A DNA stretch of 64,000 nt from 20CM-2-65-7 sp963830455 (GCA_963830455.1 CAWHMT010000004.1:434001-498000), one strand, 5' to 3'. Positions 23,962-32,500 are shown, counted from the stretch's first letter. Notes: generated by a model from the letters alone, not told the origin. Translations and numbers: made by a program.

Positions 23962-24869
23962 GCGGGGCAGGACTGATTGGCGTGGGCATCTTGGGGGCTG
24001 TTGCCCCGGCGATGCCGGGAATCGCCGCGAAGACCAAGTCGCTGCTGACGGGGCGGCGCGGCCCGCCCGTGCTCCAGCTCTACGCCGATCTCGGAAAGCT
24101 GCTGCGCAAAGGCAGCGTCTACAGTCGCACGACGACGTGGGTGTTCCGCGCTGGCCCGGTCGTCGTGCTGGTCACGCTCGCCGTGGCGGTGCTGCTCCTC
24201 CCGCTCGACGGGCGCGAGGCACCCGCTCGCTTCACCGGCGATCTGGTGGCGTTCGCCGGGTTACTGGCGCTCGGGCGATTCGCGCTGGTGCTGGCGGGGC
24301 TGGATACGGGGTCGAGCTTCGAGGGGCTCGGGGCGAGTCGCGAGGTCACGATCGCGAGCTTCGCCGAGCCCACGCTGTTCCTCTGCTTCATCGCGCTGGT
24401 GCTCGCGACGGGGGATCTCTCGCTCAGTGGGATGCTGGGGACACCGCTGGCCGCAGCGTGGCCTCGCGCGGGTGCATCGCTGAGTCTGGTGGGCATCAGT
24501 CTCTTCGTTCTGCTGTTGGCCGAGAACTCGCGCGTGCCGGTCGATGATCCCGCGACGCACCTCGAATTGACCATGATCCACGAGGTGATCGTGCTCGACC
24601 ACGGCGGACCGGACCTCGCCCTGATCCTCTATAGTAGCGCGCTGAAGCTTGCGCTGTTCGGGGTGTTGGTGGTGGCGGTCTTTGTGCCTCGTGCGGGGTT
24701 CGGGGGGCCGGCGGCGCTGGCCTTGCTGTTCGCGGGGCTCGGCGTCGTGGCCGTGGCGGTCGGAGTGGTGGAGTCGATCATGGCGCGGCTCCGGTTGGCC
24801 CGCGTGCCACAGCTGCTGGTTGGGGCGGGGACCCTGGCGCTGTTTGCCACGATCCTGCAGCTCGGATGA
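23958..24869 (+). CDS. HyfC/NuoH-like membrane subunit of Ehr complex
   Basis: 303 residues, membrane protein with about 8 helices. The NuoH-family loop reads PVDDPATHLELTMIHEVIVLDHGGPDLA, including the acidic residues lining the quinone or ion channel. A cytoplasmic loop near the start (TGRRGPPVLQLYADLGKLLRKGSV) is the classic NuoH Q-site loop. GTG 23958 overlaps the stop of the previous gene (GTGA), which decides the start. It anchors the peripheral redox arm to the membrane. Confidence 0.9.
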   Translation: MSGAGLIGVGILGAVAPAMPGIAAKTKSLLTGRRGPPVLQLYADLGKLLRKGSVYSRTTTWVFRAGPVVVLVTLAVAVLLLPLDGREAPARFTGDLVAFAGLLALGRFALVLAGLDTGSSFEGLGASREVTIASFAEPTLFLCFIALVLATGDLSLSGMLGTPLAAAWPRAGASLSLVGISLFVLLLAENSRVPVDDPATHLELTMIHEVIVLDHGGPDLALILYSSALKLALFGVLVVAVFVPRAGFGGPAALALLFAGLGVVAVAVGVVESIMARLRLARVPQLLVGAGTLALFATILQLG

Positions 24870-25507
24870 CCATGCGCGACGCCGCTCCGATCGTCCTGCT
24901 GCTGGTGGTGCTCTCGGATCTCGCGATCCTTGGCACGTCGCGGCTCAGCAGCTGTATTCGCGGGCTGGCGGCGCAGGGCTTCCTGCTTGGCTTGCTGCCG
25001 GTACTGATCGCGCCGCAGCTCTCGGTCCACGCCGTGAGTCTCGCGGTGGGCACGGTGATCGTGAAAGGCGTGGCGCTGCCGTGGTTCCTCTCGTGGGCGA
25101 TTCGTGAGGCCGCGGTGCGCCGCGAGATCGAGCCGATCGTCGGGTTCATCGCGTCCCAACTCCTCGGGGTGCTCGCGGTCGCGCTCGCGTTCGCAATCGC
25201 CACCCGCCTTCCCTTGCACACCGTCCAACCGCTGCTGGTGCCAGTCTCGCTCGCAACGCTGATGATCGGATTCATCGTGCTGACCACCAGACGCAAAGCG
25301 CTGGTGCAGGTGGTAGGCTATGTCATCCTCGAGAACGGCGTCTATCTCTTCGGCCTGACGCAGACCGAGAGTGTGCCGTTTCTCATCGAGCTGGGAGTGC
25401 TACTGGACGTCTTCGTCGGTGTGTTCATCATGGGTATCGTCGTGTTCCACATCAATCGCGAATTCGATTCGCTCGATGCGACGCGCCTGACGGAGCTGAC
25501 GGACTGA
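24866..25507 (+). CDS. HyfE-like membrane subunit of Ehr complex
   Basis: 213 residues, about 7 membrane helices. It corresponds to HyfE of hydrogenase-4, which combines NuoK-like helices; the YVILENGVYLFGL segment has the helix glutamate conserved in NuoK. ATGA overlap with HyfC and a one-base overlap with HyfF. Its presence, absent from hydrogenase-3, places the complex with hydrogenase-4/Ehr types. Confidence 0.85.
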   Translation: MTMRDAAPIVLLLVVLSDLAILGTSRLSSCIRGLAAQGFLLGLLPVLIAPQLSVHAVSLAVGTVIVKGVALPWFLSWAIREAAVRREIEPIVGFIASQLLGVLAVALAFAIATRLPLHTVQPLLVPVSLATLMIGFIVLTTRRKALVQVVGYVILENGVYLFGLTQTESVPFLIELGVLLDVFVGVFIMGIVVFHINREFDSLDATRLTELTD

Positions 25508-26961
25508 TGCGCTTGCTCGCGCTGTGCGCGATCCCTCTGGTCACGGCGCTGGTGGTGTTGGGCGTGCCGGTCTTCCGGGGACGGCGGGTACCCGTGGCGC
25601 TGCTCCTCGTTGTCGCGGCTGCGCACCTGGCACTGGTCATCTCCCTGTGGATCACGCCCGCGCTTCCCGCGCTCGGCGGGTGGCTGGCCGCCGATCCGCT
25701 CGGGCTTGCCGTCCTGACGCTGACCAGTGTGCTGTTCCTGGTCACGGCGATCTACATCGTCGGGTACCTGCGGCACGAGGCGCCGCGCAGCGGCCGTGTG
25801 TTCGCGGGCGGCCTGCTCGCGTTCCTGGCGGCGGCGTCCGTCGTAGCACTGTCCCACCACCTGGCGATGCTCTGGGTCGGCATGGAGGCAACGACGCTGT
25901 CGGTCGCGCCGCTCGTGTTCCTGCACCGCGACCGCCGCTCGCTCGAGGCGACGTGGAAGTACCTCGTCGTCTCGTCGGTCGGAATCGCGCTCGCGTTGCT
26001 GGGCACCTTCTTCCTTGCGAGCGCGCAGGGCGAGATCGGTCGCCCGTTACTGCTCCCCGACCTCATCGCGCATGCCCGCGAGCTGCATCCGGCATGGTTG
26101 CGCGCCGCCTTCCTGTTTCTCCTGGTCGGCTTCGGCACCAAGATGGGCCTCGCTCCGATGCATACGTGGAAGCCCGACACGTACGGAGAAGCACCGAGTC
26201 TTGTCAGCGGTCTCATGGCGGGCTCGCTGACGAGCTGCGCGTTCCTCGGAGTCGCGCGTATCACCGAGGTCCTGGCCGCCGCCGGGCTGGTGTCGTTCGT
26301 GCAGCCGGTGCTCATCGCGTTCGGCCTGCTCTCGCTGGTCGTCGCGGCGACGTTCATCATCGGTCAGCGTGACGTGAAGCGGCTGCTCGCGTACTCGAGC
26401 GTGGAGCACATGGGCCTGCTTGTGCTCGGACTGGGGCTGGGCGGCGTCGGGGCGTACGGCACCATGCTCCACCTCGTCAACAACGGTCTGGCGAAGGGGT
26501 GGATGTTTCTGGTCACGGGCAACATTGTGCTCGCCACCGGGAGCGCGACGGCGGCCGCAAACCGGGGACTGGCCCGCACGCTCCCCGCGTCGGCGACGCT
26601 ACTTGTGCTGGGCCTGTTCGCCGTCACCGGCTCGCCCCCGTTCGGGCTCTTCCTCAGCGAATTCACGATTCTGCGGGCGGCCATTGACGGCGGGCACGCG
26701 TGGATCGCCGTGATCATCCTCGTGACGCTGGCGGTCATCTTCGTCGGCATGGCGGCGTTGGTGCTCGGGATCGTACTCGGCACACCTCCCGCTCCCGCCG
26801 GCACAGCACGCCGCATCGCTCCGGCGCGAGAGAGCCCGTGGCTGATCGCGGGGCCCATCGCCTTGGCTGTCATCGTGCTGATGCTTGGCGTCTACCTCCC
26901 CGGCCCGCTGCAGGACGTTCTGACGCGTGCGGCACTAGCCCTCGGCGGACGAGGACCATGA
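25507..26961 (+). CDS. HyfF/NuoN-like proton-translocating subunit of Ehr complex
   Basis: 484 residues with about 14 membrane helices. Mrp-type motifs: LWVGMEATTLSVAPLV (helix-5 Glu), GFGTKMGLAPMHTWKPDTYGEAPSLVSGLMAG (helix-7 Lys and the H-x-W-x-P-D-x-Y-x-x-A-P motif), and LAYSSVEHMGLLV. This is a second antiporter-like subunit besides HyfB, as in hydrogenase-4. ATG/stop overlaps on both sides show translational coupling. Confidence 0.9.
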   Translation: MRLLALCAIPLVTALVVLGVPVFRGRRVPVALLLVVAAAHLALVISLWITPALPALGGWLAADPLGLAVLTLTSVLFLVTAIYIVGYLRHEAPRSGRVFAGGLLAFLAAASVVALSHHLAMLWVGMEATTLSVAPLVFLHRDRRSLEATWKYLVVSSVGIALALLGTFFLASAQGEIGRPLLLPDLIAHARELHPAWLRAAFLFLLVGFGTKMGLAPMHTWKPDTYGEAPSLVSGLMAGSLTSCAFLGVARITEVLAAAGLVSFVQPVLIAFGLLSLVVAATFIIGQRDVKRLLAYSSVEHMGLLVLGLGLGGVGAYGTMLHLVNNGLAKGWMFLVTGNIVLATGSATAAANRGLARTLPASATLLVLGLFAVTGSPPFGLFLSEFTILRAAIDGGHAWIAVIILVTLAVIFVGMAALVLGIVLGTPPAPAGTARRIAPARESPWLIAGPIALAVIVLMLGVYLPGPLQDVLTRAALALGGRGP

Positions 26962-28475
26962 ACTCGCTGCGCAAGCCGGGTCTTCGTAACCGACGCGCCA
27001 TCCCGTGGGGAACGGTTTCCGTAGAGCCGATGGAGCGCTTCCGGGAATCTGTGGCGGAGGCTGTGGCCGGCGGATGGCGGGTGGCGTCGCTTTTCGGCAT
27101 GCCGGAAGAGCACGACCAGACGCGCCTCGTCGCGATCCTAGCGGACGACGCCGAGGGGCAGCTCGGTGTGACGAGCGCAGTCGCTGGGGATCGCTTTCCG
27201 TCGCTCGCGATGGCGGTTCCCCAGGTCCACGGGTTCGAGCGCGAAATCGCCGAGCAATGCGGCGTGGTTCCCGAGGGTCATCCCTGGCTCAAGCCCCTGC
27301 GCCGGCATCCACCCGACCACCTTTCGCCCGGCCGGCGCGTTGCGCTGCCGGACCGCGAGGCGTACCCCTTCTTTCAGATCGCGGGAGAGGAAGTGCACGA
27401 GGTCGCCGTCGGGCCCGTGCACGCGGGCATCATCGAGCCCGGCCATTTCCGGTTTCAGGCACACGGCGAGCAGGTGTTGTTCCTCGAGATCATGCTCGGC
27501 TATCAGCACCGCGGCGTGGAGCCGCTGCTCGAGCGCCTGGGGGGGGACCGCGAGCGGGGCGTTCTCGTGGCCGAGTCGATCGCGGGCGATACGGTCATCG
27601 GCCACGCCGGCGCCTATTGCGGTGCGATCGAAGCGATCGCCCGGAGCCGGAAGACCCCGCGCGGGCAAACCGTACGCGGGATCGCGCTCGAGCTGGAGCG
27701 GTTGGCGAATCACATCGGCGATCTTGGCGCGATTGCCGCGGACGTCGCCTTCCAGCCGGCGGCGGCTTACCTGGGTCGCATGCGCGGCGATTGTCTCAAT
27801 CTGCTGATGACGCTTTCCGGCAGCCGCTACGGGAGAGGTCTGGTACGGCCGGGGGGCGCGGCGTTCGACCTCACCCCGGCTATGGCCGGCGAGATGCGCG
27901 ATCGGCTGCAGCGCCTCGGCGAGGAGCTCGATCCGGTCCTCGCCCTGTTGTTCGAGACGGCGTCGGTCCAGGCCAGGCTCGAGGGCGTCGGCGTGGTGTC
28001 CCGGCAGGCGTGTGTCGAGTACGGCTTCGTCGGCCCAGTCGCGCGGGCGTGCGAGCTGCCGCGCGACGTGCGGCACGATCACCCCTGGGGAATCTTCCGG
28101 TTCGCCCACATCCCGGTGGCCACGGCGTGGGCCGGAGACGTGCTTGCGCGTGCGCTGGTCCGCCGCGTGGAGATCCAGCGGTCGCTCGAGTTCATCGTCG
28201 AGCAGCTCGGTGCGCTGCCCAAGGGCCCAGCGCGTGTGGAGTGCGGACCCCTGCGACCGAACGAGATGGCGGTGGCGATGGTCGAGGGCTGGCGGGGCGA
28301 GATCGTACATGTCGTGATAACCGACGGCGCCGGCCGCGTCCGCCGGCACAAGGTGACCGATCCCTCCTTCCACAACTGGACTGCCCTCACGCTGGCGATG
28401 CCCGGGAACGAGATCTCCGATTTCCCGCTCTGCAACAAGAGCTTCAACCTGTCGTACGCGGGGCACGACCTGTGA
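26958..28475 (+). CDS. HyfG-like large subunit lacking NiFe ligands (Ehr catalytic-like subunit)
   Basis: 505 residues. The N-terminal about 120 residues resemble the NuoC domain and the rest the NuoD/hydrogenase large subunit. In hydrogenases two CxxC pairs bind NiFe; here the first reads VAESIAGDTVIGHAGAYCGA and the C-terminal one DFPLCNKSFNLSYAGHDL, so the four ligands are missing. Hence it should not make or oxidise hydrogen. This is the hallmark of energy-converting-hydrogenase-related (Ehr) complexes. ATG at 26958 overlaps the HyfF stop. What its redox or conformational partner is, remains unknown. Confidence 0.88.
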   Translation: MNSLRKPGLRNRRAIPWGTVSVEPMERFRESVAEAVAGGWRVASLFGMPEEHDQTRLVAILADDAEGQLGVTSAVAGDRFPSLAMAVPQVHGFEREIAEQCGVVPEGHPWLKPLRRHPPDHLSPGRRVALPDREAYPFFQIAGEEVHEVAVGPVHAGIIEPGHFRFQAHGEQVLFLEIMLGYQHRGVEPLLERLGGDRERGVLVAESIAGDTVIGHAGAYCGAIEAIARSRKTPRGQTVRGIALELERLANHIGDLGAIAADVAFQPAAAYLGRMRGDCLNLLMTLSGSRYGRGLVRPGGAAFDLTPAMAGEMRDRLQRLGEELDPVLALLFETASVQARLEGVGVVSRQACVEYGFVGPVARACELPRDVRHDHPWGIFRFAHIPVATAWAGDVLARALVRRVEIQRSLEFIVEQLGALPKGPARVECGPLRPNEMAVAMVEGWRGEIVHVVITDGAGRVRRHKVTDPSFHNWTALTLAMPGNEISDFPLCNKSFNLSYAGHDL

Positions 28476-28491
28476 GGCGAGGCGGCGTGCC

Positions 28492-29154
28492 GTGTTGACC
28501 TGGCTCAGAACGAGACTCCGGGAGGGAATCCGGACGATTCGCTTCCCCGGAAATGGCGCGGATTTCCCGGAGCGGTTCCGAGGCCGGCCCCGAGGGTCCT
28601 CGGATCTCGGCACGTGTCTCTTCAGCCCGGAGGAGGTCGAATACAGCCGCGATTATCGCATGGCCACATCCACACGGGAGGCGTTGGTCAGCCCCACCGG
28701 CGAGGTCAAGCTCGCCCGCGCCCTGGACGAGCGCGCGCGGAAGTTGTTCCGGCGCTCGCTGCGGCTCCGCTCGGTTGTCGCGGGGAGCTGCAACGGGTGC
28801 GAAGCCGAGCTCGTCGCGCTCGGAAACGTGGTGTTCGACTTAGCGCGATTCGGCGTCCAGTTCGTCGCCTCGCCGCGGCACGCCGACGGTATCGTCGTCA
28901 CTGGCGCGGTGAACCGGAACATGCGGCGCGCGCTGGAGCTGACGTATGAAGCAGTCCCACCGCCGAAGATCGTGATCGCGGTCGGGGCCTGCGCTATCAG
29001 CGGGGGCCCGTTTGTGGGCAGTCCCGAGGTCGGCACAGGCGTCGGCGAGATCCTCCCGGTAGACCTGTGGGTGCCGGGGTGCCCACCGCACCCGCTCACG
29101 ACGCTCGACGGTCTGCTCCGCTTGCTGGGGGCGATCGACGGCGAGGAATCTTAG
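28492..29154 (+). CDS. HyfI/NuoB-like subunit fused to a ferredoxin remnant
   Basis: 220 residues. Residues 85-215 are a NuoB-like domain keeping the four cysteines of the N2-like cluster: GSCNGCEAE, VGACAISGG and PGCPPHP. Residues 1-70 look like a HyfH/NuoI 8-iron ferredoxin from which the cluster loops have been deleted: the start LTWLRTRLREGIRTIRFP and ERFRGRP match the HyfH N-terminus, and EVEYSRDYRMATSTREALV its C-terminal end, but only one Cys remains between them. So the complex keeps one proximal cluster and has lost the electron wire. GTG at 28492. Confidence 0.85.
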   Translation: MLTWLRTRLREGIRTIRFPGNGADFPERFRGRPRGSSDLGTCLFSPEEVEYSRDYRMATSTREALVSPTGEVKLARALDERARKLFRRSLRLRSVVAGSCNGCEAELVALGNVVFDLARFGVQFVASPRHADGIVVTGAVNRNMRRALELTYEAVPPPKIVIAVGACAISGGPFVGSPEVGTGVGEILPVDLWVPGCPPHPLTTLDGLLRLLGAIDGEES

Positions 29155-30137
29155 CGCGCCTCGAACATTCCCACCGCGCCCTTCGTGGCGTCCGCAAACG
29201 CGTGACTGACGAAGGGGTACGTGCCCGGCTCCACAAGACGCGTCTCGAAGATCGCGCCCCCTCCGACAGGGACTGTGACCGTCTGCACTCCCTCGAGGGG
29301 ATGCGTGAGCGAACCGTCGAGGTACACTCTGTCAAAGATGGCCCCGACTACGTGGAACGCTGAGAAGCGATTGGGGCCCGCGTTCACGACATACATGCGC
29401 AGTTTTTCGCCGACGCCGACGCGAATGGGGTGATGCGCGTACTCCGCCTCGCGGCCGTTGAACACGACGTAGTCCGGCGCCAGTCCCAACAGCTTCTCCC
29501 AATCGATGATGCGGCTCGAGTCGGCGAGCGTTTTCGTGTAGAACTCGCTTTGGACAAACACAAACTCCTTCGCTGGGGCGCGCCCTTCGCGTGGATCGAC
29601 GATGATGGCGCCGTACATCCCGTTCGCGATGTGCAGCGCGACCGGTGCGGTGCCGCAGTGATACATGAACGCTCCCGGCACGTGCGGCACAAACCGATAG
29701 TGCAGCGAGTCGTGGGGCATCAGGTTCACGTAGGCGCGGCTCGGCGCGATCTCGGCCGCGTGGAAATCCAGGCTGTGCGGCATGGGGGCCTCGTTCACGA
29801 GCGTGAAGTCCACTGTGTCCCCGACGGTGACGCGCAGGACGGGTCCCGGCACCCGGCCGTCGAACGTCCAGGCGTCGTACGTCACGCCTTGTGCGATCGT
29901 GATTTTCATATGGCGAATGGCAACGCGGAGGCGATGCAAGCGTCCCGTTGCGCGGGCGGGCGCGACGGGATCGATGGGGGCGGGCAGCTCACCTGAACCG
30001 ACCGGCGCCTCGCCGTGCGATACATCTGCCGGAGCCGTCGCGGGTGGGGTCTCGGCGTGCTGTGTCGGTCGAGACTCCGGCTCACGGCAGGCGCACAATG
30101 CAACAGCTGTAAGAAGGGATAATCCGTGACGGCGCAT
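29151..30137 (-). CDS. NirK-like copper nitrite reductase, lipoprotein type
   Basis: 328 residues. N-terminus with lipobox (VALCAC) and a spacer precedes two cupredoxin domains. Type 1 copper ligands are in HSLDFH, YHCGTAPVALHIANGMYG (Cys, His, Met); type 2 histidines are the second His of HSLDFH, the His of YHC and FVSH in domain 2. The catalytic Asp of HSLDFH and a His in FSAFHVVGAIFD match the NirK active site. It should reduce nitrite to nitric oxide; other two-domain multicopper activities are possible. RBS GGAAGGAG before ATG 30137. Convergent with hyfI (4-base overlap), divergent from a CBS gene. Confidence 0.82.
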   Translation of the reverse strand: MRRHGLSLLTAVALCACREPESRPTQHAETPPATAPADVSHGEAPVGSGELPAPIDPVAPARATGRLHRLRVAIRHMKITIAQGVTYDAWTFDGRVPGPVLRVTVGDTVDFTLVNEAPMPHSLDFHAAEIAPSRAYVNLMPHDSLHYRFVPHVPGAFMYHCGTAPVALHIANGMYGAIIVDPREGRAPAKEFVFVQSEFYTKTLADSSRIIDWEKLLGLAPDYVVFNGREAEYAHHPIRVGVGEKLRMYVVNAGPNRFSAFHVVGAIFDRVYLDGSLTHPLEGVQTVTVPVGGGAIFETRLVEPGTYPFVSHAFADATKGAVGMFEAR

Positions 30138-30148
30138 CTAATCGCTCC

Positions 30149-30174
30149 TTCCTGATGGCTTCAGGGGCTCTTCA
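30149..30174 (+). promoter_or_regulatory. TTCA-type 11-bp direct-repeat array (site 1)
   Basis: TTCC at 30149, TTCA at 30160 and TTCA at 30171, each 11 bp apart, 43 bases before the CBS-domain gene ATG. It also lies 12 bases upstream of the divergent nirK-like start. See the other arrays at 32440, 36519, 43645, 43746, 45057, 53430, 55738, 55766 and 61915. Confidence 0.6.
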
Positions 30175-30217
30175 TCTGAAAAGGGCGTACGTGTCTTTGT
30201 ACCCTCGAGGAGGACCC

Positions 30218-30619
30218 ATGAAGGTCGCCGAGCTGATGCAGACGAGTCTCAAGACGATCAGCAGCGAAGCCACCATCGCCGACGCCGTCGTCGTCTTCGC
30301 CGAGGCGCAAGTTTCGGCCGTGCCGGTTATCGATCGTCTGGGACGCGCGGTCGGCGTGGTGTCGACGCGCGAGATCCTCAAGGCCGAAAGCGCGTGCGAT
30401 TCGCCGCTTGCCCGCGATCGGTTGTTCGAGCGCACGCGCGTGCTCGAGATCATGACGCCCTGGCCGGTGACCATCGGTCCTGATCTCGACGTCCGGCTGG
30501 CCGCGCAGGAGATGCTCTATCTCAACGTGCAGCGACTGTTCGTCGAGTTTGACGGCGCGCTCGTGGGCGTCATCTCCCAGACGGATATCGTGGGGGCGGT
30601 GGCGACTGCCAAAGTCTAG
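30218..30619 (+). CDS. Two-CBS-domain protein
   Basis: 133 residues forming one CBS pair: MKVAELMQTSLKTISSEATIADAV...AVGVVSTREILK and VLEIMTPWPVTIGPDLDVRLAAQEM...GVISQTDIVGAV. CBS pairs bind adenine nucleotides and sense energy state. GAGGAGG before ATG 30218 fixes the start. Single-CBS-pair proteins are prominent in the mycobacterial hypoxia regulon (Hrp1), and this one lies in a comparable gene set with an upstream TTCA array. It overlaps the convergent lipoprotein gene by 4 bases. Confidence 0.92.
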   Translation: MKVAELMQTSLKTISSEATIADAVVVFAEAQVSAVPVIDRLGRAVGVVSTREILKAESACDSPLARDRLFERTRVLEIMTPWPVTIGPDLDVRLAAQEMLYLNVQRLFVEFDGALVGVISQTDIVGAVATAKV

Positions 30620-31116
30620 GTCCGGCGCAGCACCGACCAGCGGCCCGTCTGAGTGATCCCGGACTGCAACCGCGTCGTGTAGGTACCCTCGATCGCATTG
30701 CCTTTGAGTTCCCCGGCGAACGTCGTCGACAGACGCTCACCGGTTTGGGGATCGGCATAGGCATCCAACGTGCCGCTGACCCGCCCTTGCTCCACGCGCA
30801 CGAATCGAATCGTGAGGACGGTGGTCGCCGCCGACGCGGTCGGACTGGCGATCTGCCCCTCCGTGTACGGCGTCACGGGGCGGCCCAACCCCTTGGGAAT
30901 CATGACCACGTCGCCGAACGCGGAGTCGCCGGTCGCGCGCAGCGTAAAGCTGATGCTGCCGCTGCGGCCCGACTCCCCGCTGCTGTACTCGCCGGCCCAT
31001 TCGCCGGTCAGAGCGGCGACGTCCGTGGCTGCGCCGACGAGTGGAACGGGTGGGCGTGAAGCGCCACACGCGCTGAGCATGAAGGCCAGAAGCGGGAGTG
31101 TTGGAAGACGAGCCAT
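30616..31116 (-). CDS. Predicted lipoprotein of unknown function
   Basis: 166 residues. Start ATG 31116 gives a signal peptide with lipobox (FMLSAC). The mature part is beta-rich, LTGEWAGEYSSGESGRSGSISF, ...GELKGNAIEGTY..., reminiscent of small lipocalin-like periplasmic domains with two similar halves. No family named. It is convergent with the CBS gene and divergent from the GAF-kinase gene. Confidence 0.7.
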   Translation of the reverse strand: MARLPTLPLLAFMLSACGASRPPVPLVGAATDVAALTGEWAGEYSSGESGRSGSISFTLRATGDSAFGDVVMIPKGLGRPVTPYTEGQIASPTASAATTVLTIRFVRVEQGRVSGTLDAYADPQTGERLSTTFAGELKGNAIEGTYTTRLQSGITQTGRWSVLRRT

Positions 31117-31194
31117 GATCGCCTCGCGGTCGTGGGTGTGCGTGTAACGCGCGACGGCGGGCGCGCTGCCCGTCCTTAAGATGAAGCCTGATGC

Positions 31195-32457
31195 ATGAAT
31201 TGTCACTGTGGCCGGCATGAAGCATTATCTCGTGTGCCCTCGGCAGGCGAAGCGACCCGAGTTCGGGAGCGGTTCGAACGGCTACTCGCGGCCGGCGTGG
31301 CGATCTTCTCGCGACACGAGCTCGCGCACGTGCTGCAGGAGGTCGTAGACGCCGCTCGTGACGTTGTCGGCGCTCGCTACGCCGCGCTCGGCGTCCTTGG
31401 ACCGGACGGAACGAGCTTCGTGCAGTTTGTAACGTCGGGCATGGAGGAAGCCGCGCGGCAGCGGATCGGCGATCCTCCGCGCGGACGCGGTCTGCTGGGT
31501 CTGGTGATCCGCGAAGGCAAGCCCATCCGCAGCGCCGACATCAATCGCCACCCGCAGCGCTACGGATATCCGCCGCACCATCCGCCGATGACGTCGTTTC
31601 TGGGCGTGCCGGTGAAAGGGCGTGGCGGCGCCTTCGGCAATCTGTATCTCACCGAGAAGATCGATGCGTCTGAGTTCAGCGACGAAGATGAAGCGATCGC
31701 CGTGCTGCTCGCCGCGCAAGCGGCGGTCGCCGTCGAGAATGCGCGCCTGCTGACTGAGAGCGAGCAGCTCGTGGGCCAGATTCGCGCGATGCAACGCCAA
31801 CGCGACTTGTTTTTCGCGATGATGAACCACGAGCTGCGCAACGCGCTCACCGGCGTGTACGGCTGGGCGGAGCGGCTGGTGCGCCGGAAAACGCCCGACG
31901 TCTCCGACCGAGCTGCGCGTGAGGTGTACGAAGCGGCCGACCGCACGATCGTGCTCATGAACAACTTCCTCGATCTCATGCGGCTCGATGCGGGGAAGAT
32001 CCGGCCAGTCATCCGGGAAGTGGACACCCAGGCCGTGGTGCAGCGGGCCATTACGACCAGCGAGCCGGCCGCGGCGGCGAAACAGCAAAGTCTACGGGTC
32101 GTTTTGGACGGCGCCCCCGCTACTCTGCACACCGACTCCGTGCGACTCGAGCAGATCCTCGTGAATCTCTTGTCCAATGCCATCCGGCACAGTCCGGGAC
32201 TAGCGTCTGTCTCTGTGAAGGTCGAGGCGGCGCCGAACGGCGTGACGTTTTTCGTCATCGATCATGGGCCCGGTGTGCCGCTCGAGCTGCGCGAGCGGAT
32301 CTTCGAGCCGTTCGAGCGCTTCGATCCCCACTCGGGGCATGGGACCGGGCTTGGCCTCCCCGTATCGCGGGGGCTGGCAGAGGCACTGGGGGGCAGCCTG
32401 ACGGTGGAAGAGACAGCTGGCGGTGGCGCGACTTTCATCCTTAAGATTCCTTCATGA
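31195..32457 (+). CDS. GAF-domain sensor histidine kinase, DosS/DosT-like haem sensor candidate
   Basis: 420 residues. GAF at about 45-182 has the DosS/DosT pattern: GARYAALGVLGPDG, RGLLGLVIREGKPIR, HPQRYGYPPHHPPMTSFLGVPV, FGNLYLTEK. His129 in HHPPM lines up, from memory, with the haem-binding His of mycobacterial DosS. Then HisKA with His212 in NHELRNALTG (about 200-265) and HATPase_c (to 415; GPGVPLELRERIFEPFERFD, GTGLGLPVSRG). No membrane segments: a cytosolic sensor. Ends 43 bases before an OmpR-type regulator gene, its plausible partner. Haem binding is inference. Confidence 0.88.
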   Translation: MNCHCGRHEALSRVPSAGEATRVRERFERLLAAGVAIFSRHELAHVLQEVVDAARDVVGARYAALGVLGPDGTSFVQFVTSGMEEAARQRIGDPPRGRGLLGLVIREGKPIRSADINRHPQRYGYPPHHPPMTSFLGVPVKGRGGAFGNLYLTEKIDASEFSDEDEAIAVLLAAQAAVAVENARLLTESEQLVGQIRAMQRQRDLFFAMMNHELRNALTGVYGWAERLVRRKTPDVSDRAAREVYEAADRTIVLMNNFLDLMRLDAGKIRPVIREVDTQAVVQRAITTSEPAAAAKQQSLRVVLDGAPATLHTDSVRLEQILVNLLSNAIRHSPGLASVSVKVEAAPNGVTFFVIDHGPGVPLELRERIFEPFERFDPHSGHGTGLGLPVSRGLAEALGGSLTVEETAGGGATFILKIPS

Positions 32458-32476
32458 ATCCTTTAGAAATGGTTCA
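32440..32476 (+). promoter_or_regulatory. TTCA-type 11-bp direct-repeat array (site 2, four boxes)
   Basis: Boxes CTTA (32440), TTCA (32451), TTTA (32462) and TTCA (32473) at exact 11-bp steps, spanning the end of the GAF-kinase gene and the gap before the response regulator. The last box ends 24 bases before the ATG. Longest array together with the one at 43746; autoregulation by the downstream regulator is the simplest reading. Confidence 0.65.
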
Positions 32477-32500
32477 ACGCTCCGCTGCTAGCGTGCCTGC

